This document shows, in pieces, positions 23,100-35,240 of a DNA stretch of 64,000 nt. The stretch comes from Phlegmacium glaucopus (Eukaryota > Basidiomycota > Agaricomycetes > Agaricales > Cortinariaceae): NCBI GenBank assembly GCA_015039465.1, contig MU130358.1, positions 325,269 through 389,268 of the forward strand, written 5' to 3'. The notes under the pieces are model-generated. The model was not told the DNA's origin and did not search any database. It saw only the letters and a list, made by a program, of their open reading frames with translations. The position numbers and the translations under genes are program-made. Within the stretch, counting starts at the first letter, position 1. The number at the start of each line of letters is the position of its first letter.

Positions 23100-23427
23100 T
23101 ATGACGAATAATCAAAAAGCTGCAGCTGGGGCGGTAAGATTTTGGGGATAAATTTTCAAAAATTCAAGTTTAGGATCGATTTTTTAAAGGGTTCGGCCAG
23201 TATTCTGAGGTACCGATGCCTTAAATAGTGATTTAAAAGAGAAGGATGCGGTAGAATGAAGCTGAAATTACTCTTTAAGTGGCTTTCTATTCATGAACTG
23301 TGCAACTTGAAGTTCATTATTTAAGTTCACGCGCATAGTCCCGGAAATCCACCGTATCCACGCTGTCACTTTAGGACACCAAACCTCATTCATTTATAAG
23401 GTTTGTCTGCTTTGAATCACAATAGCC
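23100..23427. other. Permease promoter region
   Basis: Between the MITE and the permease ATG. No other feature is recognised. Confidence 0.35.
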
Positions 23428-25659
23428 ATGAGTGGTCCTATTGCAAAATCTTTAGGACGTGCATCTCAAAGCTCCATCCAACCTGATGACTTGGATAGTG
23501 ATCACGATACCCCAATTCATGAAATTCATGAAAACCCCACAGGAAGTGGCCTCAGGCGCGGACTATCTGCACGCCAGGTGCAGATGATTGCAATCGCAGG
23601 AACAATCGGCACAGGTTTATTTCTCGGCACAGGACGCTCCTTAGCCCAAGGTGGACCTGCGAGCCTGCTGATATGCTACATTATCGTGGGGTTCATAGTC
23701 TATATCACCCTCTTATTGCTTGGTGAGATGGCGACCCAATACCCTGTAGCCGGGTCCTTCAATGCCTACACCACACGTTTTTTTTCCCCTTCGTATGGAT
23801 TTGCATTAGCTTGGGCTTACTGGTTCAAGGATGCTGTGTTTGTTGCGTCGGATCTTACTGCTGCTCAACTTGTCCTCCAGTTTTGGACGCCCTGGAATCC
23901 TTGGGTCATTAGTGTTGTTTTTTGGTTCTTGCTTGTGGGCATCAATGCCTTGCATGTGAAAGGATATGGAGAACTGGGCGAGCCCAATTTATTCTTGTCA
24001 AAACCCAAAGCCTTACAAGTTAACTCTTCTTTCTTAGAATATTGGTTATCATCGCTGAAGATCACAACCGTAATCATCTTCATAATTACCGGGGTGCTAG
24101 TCAATGCCGGCGTCAATTCTGAACACAGATACATCGGAGGTAGTAATTGGAGAATACCTGGCGCTCCTTTCGTTGGCGGTTTTGGCGGTTTTGCGAGAGT
24201 GTTCGTTACCGCCAGCTTTGCTTGTAAAGCGAACTTATCACTTCCGCATATTTTGTGTTTTAATCCCGTGTTTTAGTTGCTGGCACTGAGGGCTTGGGGA
24301 TTACCGCTGGAGAGACTGAGAATCCATCCAAAAACATGCCCCGAGTCGTCAAACTAGTCTTCTGGAGGCAGGTCATGTTTTGATTCAATACTTACTCAAA
24401 TTGAATGTCATTGGAATAGGGTAATGATATGCTATATCCTGACCACTTTACTTATCGGACTCAACGGTTAATTGCCTCTCGACTGACTCGAGAATTGATG
24501 ACGATTTTTATGTTATTAGTGCCTTGGGATTATCCGAACCTCTCGAACAGGAGCGTAACTACATCGCCCTTTACAATCGTCTTTAAGGAGGTTGGTTCAA
24601 GTACTTATCTCTACCTGATCGTCTTTCCATTTGGACCATAATATGTTTTGCAGATGCGGCTGCGTCGTTCATGAACACGGTAATTCTTACCTCCGTTTTG
24701 TCTGCTGGCAATCACGCGCTGTTCTCGGGCACGAGAGTTTTGTATGGTGCGCTATGCTTTGGTCTAGTTAACATCCTCAAGATGCTCAATGATGCGTAGG
24801 TCTTTCGGTAACTACTCCACGTCAGGCTCCAAGGATACTATCCTGGACAAATTCTTACGGGACACCGATACCAGCTCTCTTAGCAACAAGCAGTTTCAGT
24901 GCCCTCTGCTTTACGAGCAGTTTTATTGGTAGTGGTCAACTGTGGGAGTGGCTGCAAAATATTGTCGGCGTTACCACCCAGGTTTTGTACTAGGTCGAAC
25001 CCCTTCTTGATAGAGAGGCTGATCTCTTTTTCCAGATTGCGTGGCTCTCGATTGGGCTTGCAAGTTGGCGTTTTCGAAAAGCCTGGGTCAAACAGGGAAG
25101 GCCACTGGATGAGCTTAAATTTCGTGCTTCATGGACATGGCCTTGGGGACCACCCTTTGTTGTAAGTCTTTCTCGAAGTAATCATTCTTATCTAAATAGC
25201 GTCATTCTAGGTGATATCCGTTTCTATCATGATCTTAAGTACCTAAATTTCCCGTCTTGTTTTCATGATTTTTCTGACTCAATGGGTCTTGCAGTACAAG
25301 GATGGTCTTCCTTCGTCCCAAAATTCTCAGTGGTTGATTTCGTCTCCTTCTATATCGAGATCCCAATTATCATAATCATGTTCTTAACATGGCTGTTGTT
25401 TGGCGCTCGTGAGTCGGGGCGGTCTGCGGGTTCAACCTCCGAGTTGGATCCACTCCTTTCCAATCCTGGGGTCGATGGTAGCAGCCCAGGCCGTCTGAAC
25501 AGGTATCAGATCAAGTATCATGATCTAGTGGACGTTGATACTGTTGATCTCAAAAGAGATGAATATGAGGAGGTTGATGCAGGGGGCGAGGATGAAATCG
25601 CGCGACGACTAAGCGGGAAGAAGAAACTGTTGTGGACACTCTATTATTGGATAGTATAA
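23428..25659 (+). CDS. Amino-acid permease (APC family, yeast-type AAP)
   Basis: This plasma-membrane proton/amino-acid symporter has ten exons and 580 residues: 23428-23977, 24038-24223, 24277-24367, 24420-24466, 24520-24594, 24654-24746, 24800-24981, 25036-25161, 25211-25238 and 25295-25659. Landmarks are GLSARQVQMIAIAGTIGTGL at the first helix, GEMATQYPVAGSF, EGLGITAGETENPSKNMPR, SVLSAGNHALFSGTRVLYG and QGWSSFVPKFSVVDF. About twelve hydrophobic helices and acidic cytosolic ends are present. Introns 1 (23978-24037) and 3 (24368-24419) need GC donors. Intron 1 is 60 nt without a stop, so retention would add 20 residues after GYGEL. Substrate specificity cannot be read. Confidence 0.9.
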
Positions 25660-26453
25660 CTGCACTCTGAGTACCCACATAGCCATGCTAGATTACATAC
25701 CTTAGTGGAGGCTTGGATTGACCGAAGGATTGACTGCCAGAGCTATCCGGAGAATGTCATTATATATGCCTTCAATCCACATTTTCTGGGTGATATCTGA
25801 GGCAGCAGTGACAACGCAGCTGCACGTCCTTCCTCTGTATTCTCGTATGGACACCTAGCTGACCTTTGCATGGTAGTCCACTAAATAGTGTCATCGCCAT
25901 GGCTATCGAACGACTGCTAGCAACAACAATCCAAATCAGAAAGGAAAAGAAAACGAGGGACAAGCAGAGAATCAGAAGTAAATTTCTCTTGTTTGAATAT
26001 TCTGAGGATATGGATGAATACTAATAAGGATTCTGTTTGGGTGGGACCATAATTAAATATTACAGGTATTTGAGAGGATATAGATACGACCTGAAGGTAA
26101 CTGATAACATATTTCGTAATTCTATTACTCTGACTCCTAACCCAATTATCATCAGGGAAATTGCGAAGCGATGGTATTGGATCCGGAAGGACGTACGAGG
26201 GCAAGGTCGTTTCCGTGTGAATGACTTTCTCAAGCCTTGTGCCTGTTTAGGCTCTTAAGATGGACATCGCGATGTCGACGAACAACGTTCCAGTCATTGA
26301 ATCGTTGTCTCTTCAGTTCTTCAACGATGGAAACGCTTCGATGCTTGCCAAATGTGCAAAACACCCACATGGACAATATTATTTATTCCCACGGGTTATC
26401 ACTGTGCTTTGGACCATTGACTTCTGAGTCGCTTTGAAGAAAGACCGCCGGCT
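25660..26453. other. Intergenic between permease and TRS130
   Basis: No exon chain or RNA gene recognised; short open frames look random. Confidence 0.4.
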
Positions 26454-29400
26454 ATGTCCGTGTCGTCTGGATCCTCAACTCAGCGTGTTCTCGTTTCTTA
26501 CTCTGTACCTCCCATATTCCTTGCATCGCCAAACTGGAACAAGGTCTATGCAGCGCTTGTCGCACAACTACCTTTGAAGAATATTCACAGAAAGTCTCCG
26601 CCAAAGCAATCCGTGAAGACTATACAAGAGTTAGACGTCACCCTTGTGGCCTTGGACACTGTTAGCGAAGAACCTACATCCCAAGTTCCTTCCACCTTGC
26701 TGGAGAAGCCTTTGCTTCATATATTCATTTTTCATTGCGAAGTCATTTACCTTGGTCTATTTCTCAATGCGGTTTTTTTTGCTGAAGGGGCATATATTTA
26801 CAGGACAATGATTTGGAAGCATACCGAACCGTCCACAAGAAACAGATCAAGGACTGGCATACCGGTATCTCTGCAAGGAAGAATCCAGAATGGTTGATTC
26901 TCCAAATCATCAAGCCAGATGCAACACGCTCAGCTCCTGGAAATTTCTTTCAGATCAAGGGTACAGTCTTGGATAAATTGAAGACGGACTTCAACTCAGA
27001 CAAGCGTGATCGGTGAGGGTCCCATTGTCGCCATTTGGTTTAGCCCTTAACGCGATAGACAGTTGTGCCCAAGTCAATTGGGTCACAGGCAATGAAAATC
27101 CACTTGCATGGGCTGAATTTATCAACAAGATGAAGGATGGGCTACTGTGCACCTTTGATTCAGCGATTACTCAACGGCAGGAAGAGGTCAAGCGTTCGGA
27201 AAACCAACAATCAATGCCCGGTTGGAACTTCTGCACGTTTTTCATACTCAAGGTAACCATTTTTGTCTAATTTACTATGTCTTATGCTCACGTACTCACA
27301 GGAAAGTTTAGCAACTTCCTTCGAGGGAATGAACCTCTTCGAGGAAGCCCTGGTGCCATACGATGAACTGGAAGCATCGTTCTACCGTGTATCAAAGGAG
27401 AAAAACATGTCGTGGTTTGGCTCTCTTGTTCATTCAGATCCTCAGGACGAATCACTACCCCTACTTTCTACTGCAAAGAAGCCCTACCGAGACCTAATCT
27501 TAGCCAATCGCATCTCCATCTTTGACTTTCGAATATATCTTCTCGCTCGTCAATGTCAATTGCTTGCCAAAATGGGACGCATGACTGAACTTACCAGTAA
27601 AGTTGCCCTTTTTCTTGTAGCTTTTGGGAGTCGTCTTCGAGAGGCTGAGGTTAGTGATTAATTTTAGCTTGAATTTCACAATTGACCATGAGCAGTCAAC
27701 TCTACCACCGCTGTTTGTCGAAGCTTGGATATATTCTTCTGCATTAAGTGCTGTTGAACAGTGCACTACGTGGTCAACTGATTTCAAGCTTGAAGCATCT
27801 AAGTCTGGCTCTGCAGGGAAAGGCGAACTTCTGGATGTAGCTCGAACTCAAGTAAATCTGTTGTGGTTGTTAATTTCTAGATGTATTCATCATCTCTGTT
27901 ACGCAGCTTGATATCATTGGCATTGAAGCCGGGTATCTTCCTCCAACTCCACCATTCTCTACTGCCTTGTCTATGGATAAACAACTGCAACCAGGAACAA
28001 AGATCCAATTCATAAACGAAACCCTCAATACTGCAGTCAGCAATCAACAGGCCTTCTATGAACTCTATGCCGCTATTACAAACCGTGCCATTGATTTTTA
28101 TGCCAAGTCAGGCCGGAGAAAGTTTGCACTGAAGCTTCACGGCACTTTGTCAGCCCTCGAGGTGTAAGTCTTCTCATCAGATGATGTGACGTATTCACAC
28201 TGACAATACCTCTCTCAGCCATCGCGGAAATTTTTCAGCAGCTTTGAACACGTATACCTCATTACCAGCTCACTATGCTCCTCACCTGTGGACATCATTG
28301 GAATCCTTCATGTTATCTCGTGCCCTTGACACTCATGGTCTACTGGAAAAGGCACAGGACGTGGAATGGATACACATTGTACTATCGTTCCTCAAAACTT
28401 ATGTCGAGCAATGTAACTCGGAGATGTTGTTACACGAGGCAGACAGGATTAGCTATATTGCTAACCTCATCAATTCTTTGAAGATATCTGCCAAACGTTT
28501 AGAAACTGGTCTGGACATTCTTTTTTTTGTTATAATATCATAGCTGATCTTTGTTGCAGATTTGGCCCATCCTGATCATCCTGCCCTGCTTGTTCAAATA
28601 TCTCCTGATGCGAGGTTAGCAGAGACGAGGGACGGGACGTATCTTGATGTAACGATTTCGAATCATCTTCCATGTGTGAGTATCTATGTCAACATTGGGT
28701 GTATCTTCCTCTGATACCTTTGGAAGGTGTTTCCTGCCGACGACATAATTGTCACCGTAGCTGGACGAGATTCTACCAAGTTCACATATTCCTCGCCAAT
28801 ACCTGATGGTTGTCCACCTGGGAAATTAAAGTTGACCCTATTTTGTCCGGTAGGTTGTACTCGTTATATATTCCAAGATCGCATATCCACTTCAGACACA
28901 GACATATTCTTCGGGGCTTTTTGCTCTGGAGTCTAGTGAAATCCGATCCTCTCATCTGTTACTTCAATCGAACTATCGGAAGGGTTCAAATAAGAGTCAA
29001 GCCTCTAAACCTTCCTTGCTCCGCGTACCTCGCGATTTGCTTGCCTTGGATGTGCAGATATCTCAATCTGATCGCAGTGCGTCATGTGGTTGACTGAATC
29101 CTACCATGATGGCTGAAATTCAATTATGTATCAGTTGAACTTGGAAGATCACCGAGTCTTATGGTCGTTATATCAACGGGCAGAAATCACATTGAAAGAC
29201 TAACTGTCAGGCTATCATCTTCCGTCACCTTCCGATGTCAGGATGTTGTTCTGCTCGAGGGTAAAGGTTGAACCTTCCTCATGTTAAGATTCAATGCTCA
29301 TGACGTGTGATCGTCAGATGAACACGATTACCTATTTGAGTGCGACAAGGATAAAATTACCCTGGGCAATATTCAAGACGATCAAACCGTTACTTTTTTG

Positions 29401-31011
29401 GTACCTCACTCGGATGCTTCAGCTTTCGCTGCAATGGTATGTTTACCTCCTCCCAAGGCAGAAACGAAAACTGACATTATCTTGGTTAGAAAGTCAATCT
29501 GGAAGTGGAATATCAAGCAACAAACGAGCCCTCAATAAGACGGATCTCTCAATTTTCAAGAGTATTGGTCACTACTCTACCGATTTCTGTAAATGTAGAG
29601 GATTTTTTCCGTGGAAATAGGTAAGTAGTGAACCCTACGTTTTGACAACATTTGCTCACATTATGCAGACTCATCTCGAAATTCACCGTGTCAACTACAA
29701 GTCATCAGCATGTCCGGATAGCTGACGCTAGCCTCGATCTTCCTTCAGAAGGCCTTGATGGTGTAAAGATAAGGCCAGGCTCGAGTAACCGTCCGGTCGT
29801 GGTTAGTTTTGAGAATTTCTTGAAGCGTCCGATTCCTAACGAGACGGCTTGTAGACAGTTACCCCAGCTCAACCTGCGAATTTTTTATTTGCTCTCGAAT
29901 CTGCTTACGGACCTGGTACTCCTCCTTTCTCTGCTTGTTTACTTCCTCTCCTCATGGCTTTTCTCAGTTCGTGAATCATTGATTCTGACCATCAAGTACA
30001 GGATGCTGCGCGAAGGTGAAACATACAGTACACTGCTTTCTCTTTCTAGTTCTGATGCCTTCTTCAAGAGGTGGAGTCCATAATCGAATCTCATGTTCAG
30101 GCAGTGCTAGAAGACTCCCCTTCTCTCCAACATCACACCATCCTGGTTGGTAAACTTGTTGATGCTCTGGAGAGCGATGCAGCCTGGGTAGAATTATACG
30201 GTATCACTGGAGAGCTCATCGTTCCTGATATACATGAGGAAGAAGGTGAAATAGGTGAACTTTTGAAGAAGGCGAGGCAGGTGAATAGCATAGTATGCCC
30301 TATGAGTACGCTTTGTCTGATTTTCCAACCTTTAGCTTTTGGCCAAGCATAGTCATCCAGAACCACCTGCGGGGAGTTGGCGAGAAATTAAGATACCAGT
30401 TGACGTTCCAATCATGAATGTAAGATCTACTCACAATTCAATCTCACCCTTGACTAATTCAATTCGCCAAGATCGTTGCTGCAGCTTGTATCCATATCGT
30501 TTCAACGCCTTTCGCCAAAGAGATGGAGCCTAATACGAAACCATCCCTCTATGCTGGCCAACCCATATCTGCCAACTTGACAATAAAGACTTCGTTTCAT
30601 TGGGGTGCCAAGCAGAACGATCCGACGCGTCGTTATGCCCTCCGGTTTAATGTTGAAGATATGGTGAGAGAATGGTTGGTTAGCGGACCTAAACGAGGCG
30701 ACTTCATGGCAACGGTAAGGAATTTAACTCTAAGTCCGAGATAACCCTCTGAACGTGCAGTTTTTTTTATAAAAAAAAAACAACAGCATGGAACAATTCA
30801 TACTGTGCCAATCACGATGATCGCTTTGCATCATGGAGAATTCCCTTTGCCAAAGGTTTCTATCACGGCCCTTCCCACGGCTGGTCTGACTTCGATGAGT
30901 TCTATGGCTGTTCCTAGTATTGAAACATACCAGGAACATGGGGCAGAGAAGGTTTTGATCCTTCCCAGAGGTGGTCGGAGTACATTCGTTGTTGGAATGG
31001 GTTCGGGGTAA
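26454..31011 (+). CDS. TRS130: TRAPP II complex subunit Trs130 / TRAPPC10
   Basis: This is a large subunit of the TRAPPII tether, the exchange factor for Ypt31/Rab11 at the late Golgi. The model has 20 exons and 1179 residues with consistent phases; first exon 26454-26741, last 30787-31011. The others are 26804-27012, 27063-27252, 27302-27649, 27696-27851, 27907-28163, 28219-28508, 28560-28675, 28727-28849, 28896-29076, 29135-29260, 29318-29436, 29490-29620, 29669-29801, 29855-29915, 29968-30015, 30069-30280, 30336-30419 and 30472-30714. The N-terminus QRVLVSYSVPPIFLASPNW, the block RISIFDFRIYLLARQCQLL, the phrase IELGRSPSLMVVISTGRN and the C-terminal LPRGGRSTFVVGMGSG match the family. The start is the first ATG compatible with the family N-terminus; small internal splice errors are possible. 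Confidence 0.92.
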
Positions 31012-31362
31012 AAAGTTGGGAGTTTTACTGTTGCCCCCAATAGTTTACCCTTCTGGGGCCGGGCTGACATCGCTTAAATGAAAGGCGGTGGTGCTGCCCG
31101 TATAATGCGAGGCATTATCTATGACCGAGTCACGACGTCTTCAACAGCGAGCATGGCAACCCATTGCTCAACACACTTGCTTATCAGAGGGCGGGCTACT
31201 ACTACTAAGTAATTAGTGTTTGATTCTTCACCGTCCATAGAACAATGGGTTATCTCTAATACTCTTCAAATGGTTCTCCATCCGAGCGCGGGTTATATAA
31301 CAAACTGTATGACTCGGATGGACCAGTCGAGTAATATAGGTTAGAAACGAACGGATGCCATG
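31012..31362. other. TRS130 3' region
   Basis: No gene seen before the tRNA. Confidence 0.4.
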
Positions 31363-31456
31363 TGCCCCATGGCTGAGTTGGTTACAGCGTCCGACTGTTA
31401 AGTGAGTACACTCATCTGATATCGGAAGGTCGTGAGTTCGAGCCTCACTGGGGCAG
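31363..31456 (+). tRNA. tRNA-Asn(GTT) with intron
   Basis: The acceptor TGCCCCA pairs with TGGGGCA. The D-arm is GGCTGAGTTGGTTACAGCG. The anticodon stem TCCGA/TCGGA encloses the loop CTGTTAA with anticodon GTT. The T-arm is GTGAGTTCGAGCCTCAC. An intron of about 20 nt (GTGAGTACACTCATCTGATA, about 31402-31421) sits after position 37, the standard place for nuclear tRNA introns. Confidence 0.85.
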
Positions 31457-31667
31457 CTTCTTTTTCCTTCTCTTTTATACCGACCACTTTTTATATTACT
31501 TACCTTTGAGCACTGAATTTTGCATGGCACTTGTGTGTCCGGCACCATATCGGTAGAGTTGGAAGCTTTTAACAGACCTACTAGTATCGCGAGTCCAGTT
31601 ACATTGACAACAATAGTCTAGCATACAACAGGACCGACAAAACACTTGGAAATAGAATCGCTGGTAA

Positions 31668-32346
31668 TCAAGTGACATAAGAGAGGAGTTTCGCCCGCCC
31701 TCTACGAGCAGCAGAAAGTTCCATGGCTCGCTTCCGACGTGCTTCCTCTATAACACAGGAGAGAAAAAAGAAATGACAATCTAATTATCCAGAAACTGGC
31801 AAGCAAAAATAAACGTACTTCGAACAGTACTTGGGTCTTCTCCAGCATCGAGTCGACGACGGTTTTCTCGTAGGATTTCGCTGACGCGTTCGCTTGCATT
31901 TTTGAGGAGAGTAAAGGTGACTTCTTTGATAGGCGGAGGACGAAGTGGAGTCAACAGGTAATGAGTGTCTTGAGGAGCAGGATCCTGATGATAAGAGAGT
32001 TAGAAAGGACTATAGGATGATGATGAACAGAGAGAGGATACAGACGGTGTAGATGGAGAACTCAAATTCGACGACTGCAGGCTTGGTCGGTGTGACGATG
32101 ACCTTGTCAACCGGAACGGTGAGGGATTTTGGAATCTTGAAGCGAGTGGCTTCTTTGTGGTCGTTTGTGGGTACAAAAGAGTCTGCCAAGCTACGACCAG
32201 GACCACCCGTCGAAGCTAAGCGTTGGATTGTGTATTAGCTGCAAATTCGTAAGTAAAAAAAAACAACACTACTTGCCTCGTTTCCCATGCTTGCGAATAC
32301 GTCGATTTGAAACAACAACTTCCTTTCTCCAATTAGGCAGTGGCAT
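31668..32346 (-). CDS. Basic 161-residue protein of unknown function (possibly organellar ribosomal)
   Basis: The four exons are 32346-32277, 32215-32046, 31984-31819 and 31747-31668, with consistent phases. The first intron needs a GC donor in an ideal context (GAG|GCAAGT). The protein begins MPLPNWRKEVVVSNRRIRKH and continues with VPVDKVIVTPTKPAVVEFEF and DTHYLLTPLRPPPIKEVTF. It ends in a very basic helix (ENRRRLDAG, EARRKRAMELSAARRGRAKL). Small size, high charge and the basic N-terminus are reminiscent of mitochondrial ribosomal or assembly proteins, but I cannot name a family. An in-frame ATG at 32439 would add a hydrophobic leader (MIKTLLLLVSSCIRFSLQIL). A mitochondrial signal from that start is possible. 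Confidence 0.7.
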
Positions 32347-32843
32347 TCTGGGGAGAAACGCCTTAATTATGGCTATGCGTAGAATTTGGAGGCTGAATCT
32401 GATGCAAGACGAGACGAGCAATAACAAGGTTTTAATCATCACGGTTGATTTGGGTGTTATAGGAGGGCAAAGTTTCTCGTAACACGCGCTAGTAAGAAAA
32501 GATAGCAGGAAAGGAGAAGGACAGCTAGCCGAATTTAAGTCAAGCCCAAGTATGGTGACCATCCAAGTTGTACCAGGCTAGCCGTAATCCGTTCCATATA
32601 CGAGGGTCTGCAGAGCTTATATCTGAACCAGCCGCTACAGTGACCAAAAGTTGGGGTTTTCCGAGTGCCTCTAAGTCATCATCGCTGGAGCGATGAATTT
32701 GCCATATAAAATTGTCTACAGACCACTTACTTGACTATCGATAGAAGCTCAAGTTAAGATGAGAAGTCAGTTAATAAACAAGTGGTAGAGTAATGTAGAT
32801 GGTGACAGTCGACATAAGTTGCTAAGAGCAAGGAGGAAAAAAG
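32347..32843. other. Intergenic
   Basis: Upstream region of the basic protein gene and 3' flank of tRNA-Ser. No other gene seen. Confidence 0.35.
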
Positions 32844-32939
32844 CGTCACCTGAGCGATTCGAACACTCGCGGTCAAAGACCAACCGCTGATCTACTACAA
32901 GGTAGCAGGCGATCCCGTTAACCACTCCGGCAAAGTGAC
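32844..32939 (-). tRNA. tRNA-Ser(GCT) with intron
   Basis: The acceptor GTCACTT pairs with AGGTGAC. A long class-II variable arm (GGTCTTTGACC) and T-arm GAGTGTTCGAATCGCTC are clear. The anticodon stem ATCGC/GCGGT carries CTGCTA with anticodon GCT. About 14 nt of intron (CCTTGTAGTAGATC) follow position 37. Confidence 0.85.
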
Positions 32940-33273
32940 GATTATAACTTCCTGAATACAGAAAAATATATGCTATTCATCCAACTCCCTCAGAACACTG
33001 TCTTTTACTGACAAGTCGTAACAGTCCTTATAATTACTAAGTCAAATAGCCTACAATTGCAACGTCATTGAATACAAACGACAAGTCCGATCCATCCCTT
33101 GTGGCACATATCGCCGCAAGGACTATTTACTCCATCCATCAACCAACCCTCCAAGTTGAATGGAGATTTTTATTTTTTTAAAAGTCTGTGAAATATCATG
33201 ACCATCGAATTGCCAGTCTTCAATTTCGAAGTCGAGGTTTTGTCGTTTTTTTTTTTGTTTCTCCTCTTCAGAG
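32940..33273. other. Spacer between tRNA-Ser and SER1
   Basis: T-rich stretches and no gene. It should include the SER1 terminator region. Confidence 0.35.
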
Positions 33274-34592
33274 TCACTGTTTCAGCGACTCAGATGGGAG
33301 TGGAGGTTGTTGAGCTGGGGTTTCTTCCAAAAATCGACGCGTATATGCTACGAATTTGTCTGTTTGTTCTTCTGTGATCGCGTTGTAGAGGGAAACGCGG
33401 ATGCCCCCTATCGATCTGTTACGAATTTATAAATTCTGGAGGAAAGGACAGAGGGAAAAAGGGAAAAAAATTCGTACCGATGACCTTTAATCCCTTTGAT
33501 CCCTTCCTCTTCAGCTCCAGTCAAAAACTTTGCCTCTGCACCTTCCCCAAGAACTCCAAACACCACATTCATCCAGCTCCCACTGCCCGGCTTCACATGA
33601 CTCTTCAACACTCCCTTTGCTTCACCCTCTCTTAGTACCGCATACAACTTTTCTTGCTTCCTTCGATTAAGCTCCTCATAGTACGTCACACCACCCAACT
33701 CATGATTCCTCTTCAATACCAGTCCAGCGACATAAACAGAAAACACAGGAGGAGTATTAGGCATACTCTTCTGGTCTGCGAAAGTTTTGTACGCAAGACC
33801 AACGGGAACAGGTACAGCTCCCAATTTAGCTGCAGCATCGACGTCTACGATACAATCTTGTCGAACGATGACGATGGTCAAACCTGCAGGACCAATATTT
33901 TTCTGGGCACCGGCGTAGATAATAGCATGATCTGCTAGTCGGGGGATGTGACGGGACATGAACGAGGAAGAGTAATCGGCTACGAGAGGTAGCAATTTAT
34001 CTGTTGGAAGGAGGTGGAAAGGGAAAGATTCGGCAGCGTTCTCGTCATGGGAGAACTGTACGCCTGAAACAGTTTCGTTCTCGCAGTAATATATCAACGC
34101 TGGGTCTTTTGAGAACTTGTATGCATCATGCGAGGGGATATGACTGAATGCTTTCCCGTCCACTGAAGATTCCCGAGCATCAACTGCGATATGGACTGTA
34201 GCTCCTCCAGCTAATCGACCTGCTTCTTTAGCTGCAGATTTACTCCAAGAACCAGTAATAACATAATCCATGACTCGGTCTTCAGTTTTCATATCTGGGT
34301 GGAGTAAATGATGGCGAGCTAGCATGTTGAGAACTACAGCTGAGAATTGGGCTGTACCACCTCCTTGTAAGAACAAGATGGAGTGGGTTGGGGGTACATT
34401 GAGTTGTTTTCGAATGAGATCCTCGACGTTGGCGAGATAGGCAGAGAATTCTTTGGACCTATGGGAGATTTCGGCGATACCAATCCCAGTGTTCTCAAAG
34501 TTGAGCAGTGCTTTTGCAGCTTCATTGAGAACAGATTCGGGTAATGCAGAGGGACCTGCGCCAAAATTGATAACACGCGAGGTCTGGGTCAT
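33274..34592 (-). CDS. SER1: Phosphoserine aminotransferase
   Basis: This PLP enzyme makes 3-phosphoserine from 3-phosphohydroxypyruvate and glutamate in serine biosynthesis. The two exons are 34592-33478 and 33415-33274, giving 418 residues. Family features are INFGAGPSALPESVL at the N-terminus, LFLQGGGTAQFSAV for phosphate binding and VADYSSSFMSR with the PLP-contacting Asp. The Schiff-base Lys is in IYAGAQKNIGPAGLTIVIVR. The C-terminal SIGGIRVSIYNAI lies across the intron. One protein-coding intron (62 nt) is few for this window. The C-terminal extension (PAQQPPLPSESLKQ) is slightly longer than in bacteria. Confidence 0.96.
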
Positions 34593-35240
34593 GTTCGTTG
34601 TGGATACGCTCCAAGACCTTTCTTGGTAATCTCATCTAATCAGACACATTGCATTGCATATACATAAAAACACGACATTGCTCGAGAAGGGACAACCAGT
34701 GAAACCCTAAGAACATACATAAGTGATTTGAAAGGGCATGTCCGTTGTACCCAGGCAACAATTTGTCCGATAGAGAAATGAAAAGATAAGCTTGCAGCGT
34801 TATTTAGAGCAGGGGGAACGGTAGATCGGAAAGCAAATATACGACAATGATGCAACGGACAAATGACAGAAGAAGACATAAAAAGTGACATAACAACAAA
34901 TAAATCATGAAGATCGGGGTGTTAGAACAGCTGAGAGATTCGTACGATACGATAACATTTCGAATATGGATGAAGCTATTATAGGAGTGTGTTTTGAGTC
35001 GATGATATCGGAAATTTGATGCTTGAGCGGTGTAGTACGTGCGAATGATCGTGATGCAGAGTTAATTTAAGGCGCGTGAAGGTCATCATGGACTCTTGAT
35101 TACATTGCGCATGCTGATGTTGTATATGACGAAAGGAACGAATGTCGAAAAAAGCGTCGAGTAGAAGATTTAGCTGAGCAGCGATTTGTTGCAGTTGGAC
35201 AGAAGCTGTGTGCAGATCAGATATTGCGAATGATATTGAA
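34593..35240. other. SER1 promoter / 3' flank of the next gene
   Basis: No gene seen. Confidence 0.4.

Noticed and set aside
18885..25659. Secondary-metabolite cluster around the FAD monooxygenase
   Set aside because: No synthase, P450 or regulator is nearby; the permease is separated by mobile elements.
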